NCBI GenBank assembly: GCA_947522695.1 | Contig: CANNTX010000022.1 | Span: 1 to 19,942, forward strand | Reading direction: 5' to 3' | Source: an uncultured Bacilli bacterium | Lineage (GTDB): Bacteria > Bacillota_I > Bacilli_A > RF39 > UBA660 | DNA: 19,942 nucleotides | Shown: one piece after another, positions 6,590-13,323 of the stretch | Position numbering within the stretch: position 1 is the first letter of the stretch | Layout: each line of letters begins with the position of its first letter | Made by a program: the position numbers and the translations under genes | Notes under the pieces: model-generated | Databases searched by the model: none | Told to the model about the DNA's origin: nothing | What the model saw: the letters and a program-made list of their open reading frames with translations, nothing else

Positions 6590-6692
6590 TGTAAGTAAGA
6601 CTTACATATAATAAAAAAGGAACATCTAATTTTCGTAGGTTAGGTGATTACCAATTTTAGTATCTCCAAAACCCCCGTGTTTTGGTTTTTTT
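6590..6692 (+). ncRNA. Small RNA 3, candidate type I antitoxin RNA
   Basis: About 103 nt with the same plan. The 5' stem GTGTAAG/CTTACAT is kept but its loop is TAAGA instead of GAAAA (6589-6607). The central stem is CATCTAA/TTAGGTG (6623-6646); its one change relative to copy 1 is A-U to G-U on the plus-strand RNA, which would be a C-A mismatch on the other strand. The terminator is at 6666-6685. AATTTTAGT (about 6653-6661) resembles the toxin leader block AAATTTAGT. The pattern of change supports selection on the plus-strand RNA structure. Confidence 0.75.
6666..6692 (+). terminator. Terminator of small RNA 3
   Basis: Stem CCAAAAC/GTTTTGG with loop CCCCGT, followed by seven T. Confidence 0.85.
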
Positions 6693-6693
6693 A

Positions 6694-6783
6694 TTAGTTA
6701 ATTACTTTAAATAGTAAAATAATTAATAAAATTATTATTATGAATAAATTGATTATTATAAAATATAACATCTTTTTGCTCAT
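6694..6783 (-). CDS. 29-residue hydrophobic peptide 3, candidate type I toxin
   Basis: The same first 21 residues as peptides 1 and 2, then ILLFKVIN. It differs from peptide 2 only at residues 28-29 (IN against AK). The ribosome binding site, leader, hidden Shine-Dalgarno pairing and promoter are essentially identical to copy 2. No clear terminator separates it from the end of the gene at 6907-7509 upstream, so readthrough from the amidoligase operon could also reach it. Confidence 0.75.
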   Translation of the reverse strand: MSKKMLYFIIINLFIIIILLIILLFKVIN

Positions 6784-6850
6784 AACTACCACCATCTTTC
6801 GTTTGAAATTTAGTGGTAACCACCAAAACAATTAGTTGTTCCTGTTTAAT

Positions 6851-6879
6851 ATATTAGCAAACATATATTCGTGTGTCAA
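6851..6879 (-). promoter_or_regulatory. Promoter of toxin mRNA 3
   Basis: TTGACA (6874-6879), 17-base spacer, TAATAT (6851-6856); identical to the copy 2 promoter including the spacer. Confidence 0.8.
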
Positions 6880-6906
6880 TATTTTAAATACGAAATATCA
6901 CATTAA

Positions 6907-7509
6907 TTATTTTTTTATTAATGTTTTTCCTTCATTATAATTTTCTTTAACAATTTCTAGGATTTCTTTTACTCTTGAAATAGAATAAAAATCTAATGTG
7001 TTAATATTTAATACTTCTTTTAAAGAGATATTTTCATTTAGTAATACATCGCCATATTTATCTATTTCATCTTTCATTTCAAAAAACTCATGATATTTTA
7101 AAACATCTTTATTTAATTTTAAATCACAAACTAAGTTATATATAAATCTTGCGATGTTTGCACCTGCAGTAGCTAATACAACACTATAAATTAATTTATA
7201 AATATCAGAGCGATAAATATAATATTCTGGATATGTCGTTAAATTATATGTCATACAAACGGATATGAACGTGTTTGTTATTAATCTCGAAAAATCATAT
7301 TTAATTTTTAGGGGTAATCTATTAAATTCTATTGCTTCTCTAGCCATAGCTTGGATAATCATTTCATTTAATATTTTTTCTTCATTTTCTATTGTATATG
7401 GCACTTCAATAGTATGGTTATCTAAATAAACAATTAATATTGAGTTTTCAGATTTAAAAAAACAACGGATTACCTCAGAATTTTTAAATCTATCTATTTC
7501 GTACTTCAT
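6907..7509 (-). CDS. Unknown protein in the amidoligase operon
   Basis: A 200-residue protein that I do not recognise. I start it at the ATG at 7509 (MKYEIDRFKN), which has AGGGAG upstream at good spacing; the frame continues back to a TTG at 7563 with no supporting ribosome binding site. The N-terminal 40 residues alternate polar and hydrophobic like a small beta-sheet domain (ENSILIVYLDNHTIEVPYTI). A hydrophobic helix with small residues lies at about 104-127 (YSVVLATAGANIARFIYNLV), which may be a membrane segment or a buried helix. The charged C-terminal 60 residues look helical. It is the last of three genes after 9390-8593 and 8584-7580, separated by 70 bases. Confidence 0.65.
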   Translation of the reverse strand: MKYEIDRFKNSEVIRCFFKSENSILIVYLDNHTIEVPYTIENEEKILNEMIIQAMAREAIEFNRLPLKIKYDFSRLITNTFISVCMTYNLTTYPEYYIYRSDIYKLIYSVVLATAGANIARFIYNLVCDLKLNKDVLKYHEFFEMKDEIDKYGDVLLNENISLKEVLNINTLDFYSISRVKEILEIVKENYNEGKTLIKK

Positions 7510-7579
7510 ATAAATCTTCTCCCTAAACATTTGTAATATATCATGTATCAGTTTAATAAACAATAAATATAATTATATT

Positions 7580-8584
7580 TTAATGATTTGATGTTATTTT
7601 TTTACTTAATAAAGAATGTCTTTTACTTAATGTATAATCAAAATTCTTAAAATATTGTTTTAAAAAATACATTTTATCTAAATTATTATCAAAAATTAAA
7701 TCTGCGAATTCTAAAGCATCTTCTATATATATCAAATGAGATAAACTTTCGGAACTAGCTTTTCGTTCTTGATATTGTTTAAATTTGTAATCTAAAAATT
7801 CTGGATTTATTTTATTTTCAGCTATCGCTAAAACCATTTTAGCAAATACATTAATATTATTTTGCCAAATCACTTCATTTTTAGTGCCATTTGGAAAACG
7901 AAATTCGATAGTATTAAATTTGTTACATATTCTTTCATCAAAAGCAACATGTTTAAAATTAATTCCAACATATTTTGATTGTTCTTCATCTAGTATTTGT
8001 TGAAAATCTTTCATTTTTTTGGCATTTTGTAAAATATTAATACTATTACAAAGTTCTTTTCCTATAAATTTGGAATAAGTAATTAATAATTTTCGCTCAT
8101 TAATACATTCACCATAACCGAAACGATAAAGAATGTGTTCATAACAAGTGTATAGTTTTAAAAACATAATCCATAAATTAGGATCATTATTAAGTAAATT
8201 AGCACCTATATGAACATGACAAGCGGCATTATGATGAACTCTTACATGATGTTTTTTTAAATATTCACAGACTGTTTTTAATTCTAACCAAAACTTTTTA
8301 TCATCATTCATTATGGGAGATGTAACTTCTCCACCAAAATATAAAGAATTATCAACTTTTGATTCCCAGTTATTTAAGTTTTGCTTTAAAAATTTTTCAG
8401 TTTTTCCATAGTAAAAACCTTCATATTCTATTTCGACACCAAAGGTTAATTCTTTATCTAATCCTAAATTATATCTATAATCTATAAATAAGTTTTTAAT
8501 AATACTATAAAGAAATTCTAAATCTTCTTTTGTAAAATCACAAAAATAATTATTATGATTTTCACTTAATAATTCATTTTTCAT
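7580..8584 (-). CDS. Putative COOH-NH2 ligase (Amidoligase_2-like)
   Basis: A 334-residue protein with the conserved blocks of the glutamine-synthetase/GCS-fold amidoligases. These are FGVEIEYE (48-55, metal/ATP-binding acidic strand), VDNSLYFGGEVTSPIM (77-92), the histidine motif CHVHIG (122-127) and a late EFRFPNGT strand (227-234, E227 and R229). Such enzymes join a carboxyl to an amine using ATP; family members are linked to peptide or cell-surface modification and often occur in mobile or accessory operons. Substrate here is unknown. No signal peptide is present, so it acts in the cytoplasm. The ATG has AGGTGAG upstream, and it lies 8 bases after the gene at 8593, so the two are clearly cotranscribed. 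Confidence 0.8.
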   Translation of the reverse strand: MKNELLSENHNNYFCDFTKEDLEFLYSIIKNLFIDYRYNLGLDKELTFGVEIEYEGFYYGKTEKFLKQNLNNWESKVDNSLYFGGEVTSPIMNDDKKFWLELKTVCEYLKKHHVRVHHNAACHVHIGANLLNNDPNLWIMFLKLYTCYEHILYRFGYGECINERKLLITYSKFIGKELCNSINILQNAKKMKDFQQILDEEQSKYVGINFKHVAFDERICNKFNTIEFRFPNGTKNEVIWQNNINVFAKMVLAIAENKINPEFLDYKFKQYQERKASSESLSHLIYIEDALEFADLIFDNNLDKMYFLKQYFKNFDYTLSKRHSLLSKKITSNH

Positions 8585-8592
8585 ATTCTCAC

Positions 8593-9390
8593 CTATTTAA
8601 TCCTTAATTTAGGTTTATTAGGATTATTATTATTAATGTATTCTAAGTTTTGACGATCATTTTTAATTATTTCTTTTAACATATTTATTTCTTTTTTACT
8701 ATAAATAATAGGTCCTTTATCTAATTCACTTAATTTATTTCTAATACAATTTTTAAAAATAATTTTATTAAATTTTGATATACCTAAACCTTCTAAAAAA
8801 ACTAGTAAAACATATAAATTGCTATAAGCATCTATTATTTTAACTGATTTCGGAGATAATGTTTCATCATGAACTATAACTGTCACTAAAGCATCATCCG
8901 AATTACTATTGCTTTTATAAATTGTTTTAATACTTTTTATTTCAAAAAGGGATTTTATTTCATCATAATTCATTTTTAATAATGATGGTAGAATAGATTT
9001 ATTTTGTTCATTCTGATTTAACACAAATGTTGTTTCTTTTGAAATATATTTTCCATCTACTAATTCCCAGGGTGTTCTATAAATTAAATAATCATTATCA
9101 TAAATTATGTTGTTATCAAAATTAATTTCGGTATTATTGTTACTATCATATATACTTTCTGTTGTAATTTTTTTAGCAGGATCATAATCAAATGGTTTAT
9201 GATTTTTATAAAAACCAACATTTAACATAATTAATATTGATAAAATATAAGGATAAGCATAATCTAAAAGAATACCTGATTTTAATAATAATTTAATAAT
9301 TAAACTTTTTACACTATATAATTGATGATATTTAATTATTTTTTTATTACGATTTATGTCTTTAATTATATCTTTTTCTAATATTTCCAT
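8593..9390 (-). CDS. Unknown membrane-associated protein, first gene of the amidoligase operon
   Basis: A 265-residue protein without a recognised domain. A basic N-terminus (1-27) is followed by a hydrophobic stretch at about 28-60 that could form one or two membrane segments. A polar Asn/Asp-rich region (66-110) comes next, then a mixed alpha/beta region, a short hydrophobic helix at about 190-202 (LYVLLVFLEGLGI) and a lysine/asparagine-rich tail ending NNNNPNKPKLRIK. The start has GAGGGG upstream and a promoter at 9417-9445. Position ahead of the amidoligase with an 8-base gap implies a linked role, perhaps as membrane partner or substrate carrier, but this is only inference. Confidence 0.7.
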   Translation of the reverse strand: MEILEKDIIKDINRNKKIIKYHQLYSVKSLIIKLLLKSGILLDYAYPYILSILIMLNVGFYKNHKPFDYDPAKKITTESIYDSNNNTEINFDNNIIYDNDYLIYRTPWELVDGKYISKETTFVLNQNEQNKSILPSLLKMNYDEIKSLFEIKSIKTIYKSNSNSDDALVTVIVHDETLSPKSVKIIDAYSNLYVLLVFLEGLGISKFNKIIFKNCIRNKLSELDKGPIIYSKKEINMLKEIIKNDRQNLEYINNNNPNKPKLRIK

Positions 9391-9416
9391 AAAATTACCC
9401 CTCTGTACAAGTGGTT

Positions 9417-9445
9417 ATAATAGCACAAAAAATATAAATTTACAA
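9417..9445 (-). promoter_or_regulatory. Promoter of the amidoligase operon
   Basis: TTGTAA (9440-9445), 17-base spacer, TATTAT (9417-9422) on the minus strand; start codon 27 bases beyond the -10. The promoter is framed by a perfect inverted repeat, TACAAGT (9406-9412) and ACTTGTA (9451-9457), which could be an operator. Confidence 0.65.
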
Positions 9446-9477
9446 ACGCGACTTGTATGAAATATTTAAATATTTAA

Positions 9478-9511
9478 ATTAAAAAAACTTCTAGCATTTG
9501 CTAAAAGTTTT
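9478..9511 (-). terminator. Terminator after serS
   Basis: Minus-strand stem of 13 positions (AAAACTTTTAGCA with TGCTAGAAGTTTT, one T-G pair) with a tiny loop, followed by a run of T; starts 7 bases after the serS stop. Confidence 0.9.
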
Positions 9512-9518
9512 AGAACTA

Positions 9519-10805
9519 TTATTTCTTTGGAACTATTTTTTCTAATCCACCCATATATGGTTGTAATACTTTAGGAATATTAATACTTCCGTCTTCATTA
9601 TAGTTATTTTCAACAACGGCAATTAATCCACGAGGTGTTGCTAAAACTGTGTTATTAAGTGTATGTAAATAATAATTTCCATTATCACCTTTAACACGAA
9701 TACCTAATCTTCTTGCTTGCGCATCTCCTAAGTTAGAACAAGATCCAACTTCAAAATATTTCTTTTGTCTAGGACTCCATGCTTCAATATCACATGATTT
9801 AACTTTTAAGTCTGCTAAATCTCCAGAACAACATTCAAGTTGTCTTACTGGAACGTCCATATTTCTAAATACTTCGACAGTATATTTCCACATCTTATTA
9901 TATTCTTCCATTGATTTTTCTGGTTCGCATAATACGATCATTTCTTGTTTTTCAAATTGATGAACACGGTATAAGCCTCTTTCTTCTAATCCGTGAGATC
10001 CTCCTTCTTTTCTAAAGCATGGTGAATAACTTGTCATTCTGATTGGTAATTCTTCTTTTTTAACCATTTGGCCTTTAAATCTACCTATCATTGAATGTTC
10101 AGATGTACCAATTAAATATAAATCTTCACCTTCAATTTTATACATCATTGCTTCCATTTCTGGGAAAGACATAACGCCCGTTACAACGTCTGCATGAATC
10201 ATAAATGGTGGAATAGCATAGGTAAATCCCTTATTTATCATATAATCTCTAGCATAAGCAATCATAGCTTCGTGTAATCTTGCTATATCACCTAATAAGT
10301 AATAAAAACCTTCTCCACTTGTGCGTCCTGCTGATTCTTTATCCATACCACCTACAGCATTAATAATATCAGCATGATAAGGTATTTCATAGTTTGGAAC
10401 AACAGGTTCACCAAATCTTTCAACTTCGACATTTTCACTATCATCTTTACCAATAGGAACTGATTCATCAATAATGTTAGGAATAACCATCATTTTTTCT
10501 TTAATTAAGTTATTCTTCTTTTCTTCTGATATTTCTAGTATTTTAATTTGAGCGTCCATATCAGATATTTTCTTTTTAACTTCTTCTACTTCGTCTTTTT
10601 TACCTTCTTTAATTAATAAGCCGATACTTTTTGATAAGTTATTTTTTTCACTTCTTAAATTATCACCTTTTAATTTAGCTTCTCTAACTTCTTTGTCAAG
10701 TTCAAAAACTTCATCAACTAAGCCAAGTTTTTCATCTTGAAATTTCTTTTTAATATTTTCTTTTACTAAATCACGATTTTCTCTAATTAATTTAATATCT
10801 ATCAT
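9519..10805 (-). CDS. serS: Seryl-tRNA synthetase
   Basis: A class II synthetase that charges tRNA-Ser (and tRNA-Sec where present). The 428-residue product has the N-terminal long coiled-coil arm that grips the tRNA long variable arm (about 30-105). The catalytic domain includes the T-S-E serine-binding motif (234-236), motif 2 from C263-F264-R265-K266-E267 through the HQFEKQE stretch at 282-288, and motif 3 around R392 and E399. Motif 3 reads TLNNTVLATPRGLIAVVEN, where most bacterial enzymes have a glycine-serine-glycine in place of NTV; the catalytic arginine is kept. Start ATG with GGAAGGAG upstream. No T-box leader is visible, unlike thrS. Confidence 0.96.
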   Translation of the reverse strand: MIDIKLIRENRDLVKENIKKKFQDEKLGLVDEVFELDKEVREAKLKGDNLRSEKNNLSKSIGLLIKEGKKDEVEEVKKKISDMDAQIKILEISEEKKNNLIKEKMMVIPNIIDESVPIGKDDSENVEVERFGEPVVPNYEIPYHADIINAVGGMDKESAGRTSGEGFYYLLGDIARLHEAMIAYARDYMINKGFTYAIPPFMIHADVVTGVMSFPEMEAMMYKIEGEDLYLIGTSEHSMIGRFKGQMVKKEELPIRMTSYSPCFRKEGGSHGLEERGLYRVHQFEKQEMIVLCEPEKSMEEYNKMWKYTVEVFRNMDVPVRQLECCSGDLADLKVKSCDIEAWSPRQKKYFEVGSCSNLGDAQARRLGIRVKGDNGNYYLHTLNNTVLATPRGLIAVVENNYNEDGSINIPKVLQPYMGGLEKIVPKK

Positions 10806-10899
10806 GATTATATCTCCTTCCTTAACTAAAGTTTATAATAAGCTTTATAAACAAATTTTATCATAATTTTTTATTTTGTTCTATTTTTTTAAAGAAAAT

Positions 10900-10932
10900 A
10901 ATTTAAAAAGGTTAGAAAATTAATCTAACCTT
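10900..10932 (-). terminator. Terminator after lon
   Basis: Minus-strand stem AAGGTTAG/CTAACCTT with a 9-base loop followed by TTTAAATTATTTT, just downstream of the lon stop codon. Confidence 0.8.
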
Positions 10933-10939
10933 AATAATT

Positions 10940-13186
10940 TTATTTAAATAATTCGTTATATACTTCATCAAAAGTGCTTATATATCTAAGTTTAACTTTT
11001 TGTAATACTTCTTCAGGAATATATTCTTCATCTATTTTATTTTGAATTGGTAAATAAATAATATTTAAATTGTTATTATAACAAGTTATTATTTTATCTC
11101 TTAATCTTGATACTTTTAATACTCTTCCATATAAATCAATTGCACCTATAAAGCAGATATTTTTATCTATCTTTTTATTACCAACTAATGAAATGATTGA
11201 AGATGCTACACCAAGACCACCAGAATAACCATCTAATGTATATTTATTAACATTGAAATTAATATGAAAGTAATCATCTTCGTTAATATATTTTTTATTT
11301 CTTAAATAACTTAATACCATTAATATAGAATTCTTTAGGTTATTACCAATATTTCCAGTTAATATCATATCTTTGCTATATATTGAAGAAATTTTAACTG
11401 TGGCTCCATTATAAGGACTAACACCAATAATGTTGGATTGACCTATTACTAATTCTTCTTCTTTATTAGATTTAATAGGAAGTCCAAGAATAACATTAAA
11501 GTTAGGTTCTTTTTTAATTCCATTTATTAACATGTATCTTATTATTTTATCAAGTAATCTTTCTAATTCTCTAATGCCTGGTTCAATTGTATAGTTATTT
11601 ATTAATTCAACTATTTCTTCTTCAATAATATTTATTTTTTTAATACTATATTTTTGACATATCTTTGGAAGTAAATATTTGATAGCAATGTCTTTTTTAT
11701 CAAATGAAGTATAATTATCAATATATATTATTTCTAATCGATCTCTTAAAACAGGATTGATACTATTAACATCGTTGGCAGTTAAAATGAATAATACTTT
11801 AGATAAATCAAATGATTCTTCTATATAATTATCGGTAAAATTTTTATTTAAGTTACTATCTAAAATATCTAATAATGTACTTGATGGATCTCCTTTATAA
11901 TCTTTAACTATTTTATCTACTTCATCAATTAAAATAACGGGATTATTCGTATTGCATTTGATTATAGCTTCCATTATTTTACCGGGAGATGCACCTAAAT
12001 ATGTTCTTCTATGACCAATAAGTTCTGATGAGTCATTTAATCCACCAACACTTATTTTGTAAAACTTTCTTTTTAATGCACTTGCAATTGAAGATGCAAT
12101 TGTACTTTTACCTACTCCAGGTGATCCAACTAAACATATTATGGGATTTTCTAAATTAGGATTTTTTTCTTTAAAATAAGCATATTCTTTAATTCTATTT
12201 TTAACTTCATCCATTTTAAAATGAGTTTTATCTAAGTATTCACTTATTTTCTTTAAATTAGATTCTTCTTCACTAGATTTATTAAATGGTAAGTTAATTA
12301 ATGTATCTAAATATGTTCTGATAACACTTATTTCAGGGTTATTAACTGGAGTATATTCGTATTTTTTTAATTCAGTTAATAATTTATTTCTAATTTCTTC
12401 TGAAACGTCTAAATTATTTATTTTTTCTAGATAGGCACTAATTTCAATGTCTTTACTATTTTTAACGCCTAATTCTTCATTTAATTTATCTATTTTATTT
12501 TTAATTAAGAATTCTTTTTGTTCTTTTTCTAGTGAATCTCTTATTTCATTATCTATTTTATGATCTAATGAAAGAATTTCTAATTCGATGCTTATATCTT
12601 TAATAAGCATTTTAGCTCTTTCAACTTCATTAAATTCGTTCATATAAGCTATTTTTTTATCGATTGGAAACTTTAAGAAGTTAACTATAATGTCAGTTAA
12701 TTCATCTAATGTTAATTCTTCTTTGATTTTGGATAGCACACTGTTGGAAACTTCATTGCTTGAGGCAATATACTTTTTTAATAATGAAATAAGTTTCTTT
12801 TTTAAGGCTATACTTTCTACTGATTCTCCATTATCAATATAAATCATTTTTACATTTCCAACTAAGATAGACTTGTTATATCTATAATTAGAATAATTGT
12901 TTATTTTAACTCTATTTAATCCTTTAAGGACTACTCTATAATTTTTATTTGGTAATATTATGCTTGATTTAATTAAACAAAGAACACCAACATTAGGTAA
13001 ATCAGATACACCTAATGATTCTTCTTTAGTCTCTTTAGGAAGGATTACAACAACTTTTTTATCAAATTTGTTTAAACCAACTTCAATAATTTTTTGAGAA
13101 AGTTCATTATTTAATTCTAAACGTACTTCGGCAGTTGGTAAGATAGATAATTTTTTAAGTAACAATATCGGTAAGTTCTTATCCAC
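10940..13186 (-). CDS. lon: ATP-dependent Lon protease
   Basis: A 748-residue Lon-type protease that unfolds and degrades misfolded and regulatory proteins in the cytoplasm. It has an N-terminal substrate-binding LON domain (about 4-200), a helical coiled region (200-300), and an AAA module with Walker A GSPGVGKS (354-361) and Walker B VILIDEVDK (417-425). The C-terminal protease domain has catalytic Ser655 and Lys698, exactly 43 residues apart as in E. coli (S679/K722). The serine sits in DGYSGG rather than the usual DGPSAG, and the lysine motif is RLRDK rather than GLKEK, so the site is divergent but the dyad is intact. The start is GTG with a strong AGGAGG seven bases upstream. It is flanked by its own promoter and terminator. 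Confidence 0.93.
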   Translation of the reverse strand: MDKNLPILLLKKLSILPTAEVRLELNNELSQKIIEVGLNKFDKKVVVILPKETKEESLGVSDLPNVGVLCLIKSSIILPNKNYRVVLKGLNRVKINNYSNYRYNKSILVGNVKMIYIDNGESVESIALKKKLISLLKKYIASSNEVSNSVLSKIKEELTLDELTDIIVNFLKFPIDKKIAYMNEFNEVERAKMLIKDISIELEILSLDHKIDNEIRDSLEKEQKEFLIKNKIDKLNEELGVKNSKDIEISAYLEKINNLDVSEEIRNKLLTELKKYEYTPVNNPEISVIRTYLDTLINLPFNKSSEEESNLKKISEYLDKTHFKMDEVKNRIKEYAYFKEKNPNLENPIICLVGSPGVGKSTIASSIASALKRKFYKISVGGLNDSSELIGHRRTYLGASPGKIMEAIIKCNTNNPVILIDEVDKIVKDYKGDPSSTLLDILDSNLNKNFTDNYIEESFDLSKVLFILTANDVNSINPVLRDRLEIIYIDNYTSFDKKDIAIKYLLPKICQKYSIKKINIIEEEIVELINNYTIEPGIRELERLLDKIIRYMLINGIKKEPNFNVILGLPIKSNKEEELVIGQSNIIGVSPYNGATVKISSIYSKDMILTGNIGNNLKNSILMVLSYLRNKKYINEDDYFHINFNVNKYTLDGYSGGLGVASSIISLVGNKKIDKNICFIGAIDLYGRVLKVSRLRDKIITCYNNNLNIIYLPIQNKIDEEYIPEEVLQKVKLRYISTFDEVYNELFK

Positions 13187-13212
13187 TTTTGCACCTCCTG
13201 AATATGTAATTT

Positions 13213-13240
13213 ATTATAGCATAATATTTTTTTTCGTAAA
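13213..13240 (-). promoter_or_regulatory. Promoter of lon
   Basis: TATAAT (13213-13218) with TTTACG (13235-13240) 16 bases upstream on the minus strand, close to the lon ribosome binding site. I see no CIRCE or CtsR-type heat-shock operator. Confidence 0.5.
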
Positions 13241-13302
13241 TAGTTTTTAAGTAATTTTTTAAATTAAATTTTGGTGTATTTAAAATTGTATTTCATAAAA
13301 AT

Positions 13303-13323
13303 AAAAATAGGACTTATGTCCTA
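13303..13323 (-). terminator. Terminator after pdp
   Basis: Minus-strand stem TAGGAC/GTCCTA, loop ATAA, followed by TTTTTATTTTT. The TAG stop codon of the gene forms the start of the stem. Confidence 0.85.

Larger units (their letters stand above)
5830..6879. repeat. Three tandem copies of a ~360-bp toxin/antisense-RNA-like module
   Basis: Three direct repeats begin at 5830, 6200 and 6556 (periods 370 and 356 bases). Each has, in order: a plus-strand promoter, an RNA of about 100 nt with a terminator, a minus-strand 29-codon ORF, its 5' leader, and a minus-strand promoter. Copies 2 and 3 match over about 160 bases of the toxin half with a single visible base difference (6439 against 6796), while the RNA halves have diverged. 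In copy 1 the toxin ORF is the same but its leader and promoter differ. This fills the only long stretch in the window without a conventional gene. The copies are too long and too internally structured to be CRISPR repeats, and no transposase is present. Confidence 0.92.

Noticed and set aside
5830..6879. CRISPR array or insertion sequence
   Set aside because: The repeat unit is ~360 bp with internal promoters and terminators, there are no short repeats with unique spacers, no terminal inverted repeats or target duplication that I can see, and no transposase.
6901..6923. CATTAAT/ATTAATG hairpin at the end of the gene at 6907 as a terminator
   Set aside because: On the minus strand no U-run follows it, and the stem is only A-T rich, so I do not call it a terminator for the operon.
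10806..10899. T-box or other riboswitch upstream of serS
   Set aside because: The stretch is short, has no GGTTGGTG or TGGTACCGCG-like motif, and is simply A+T-rich.
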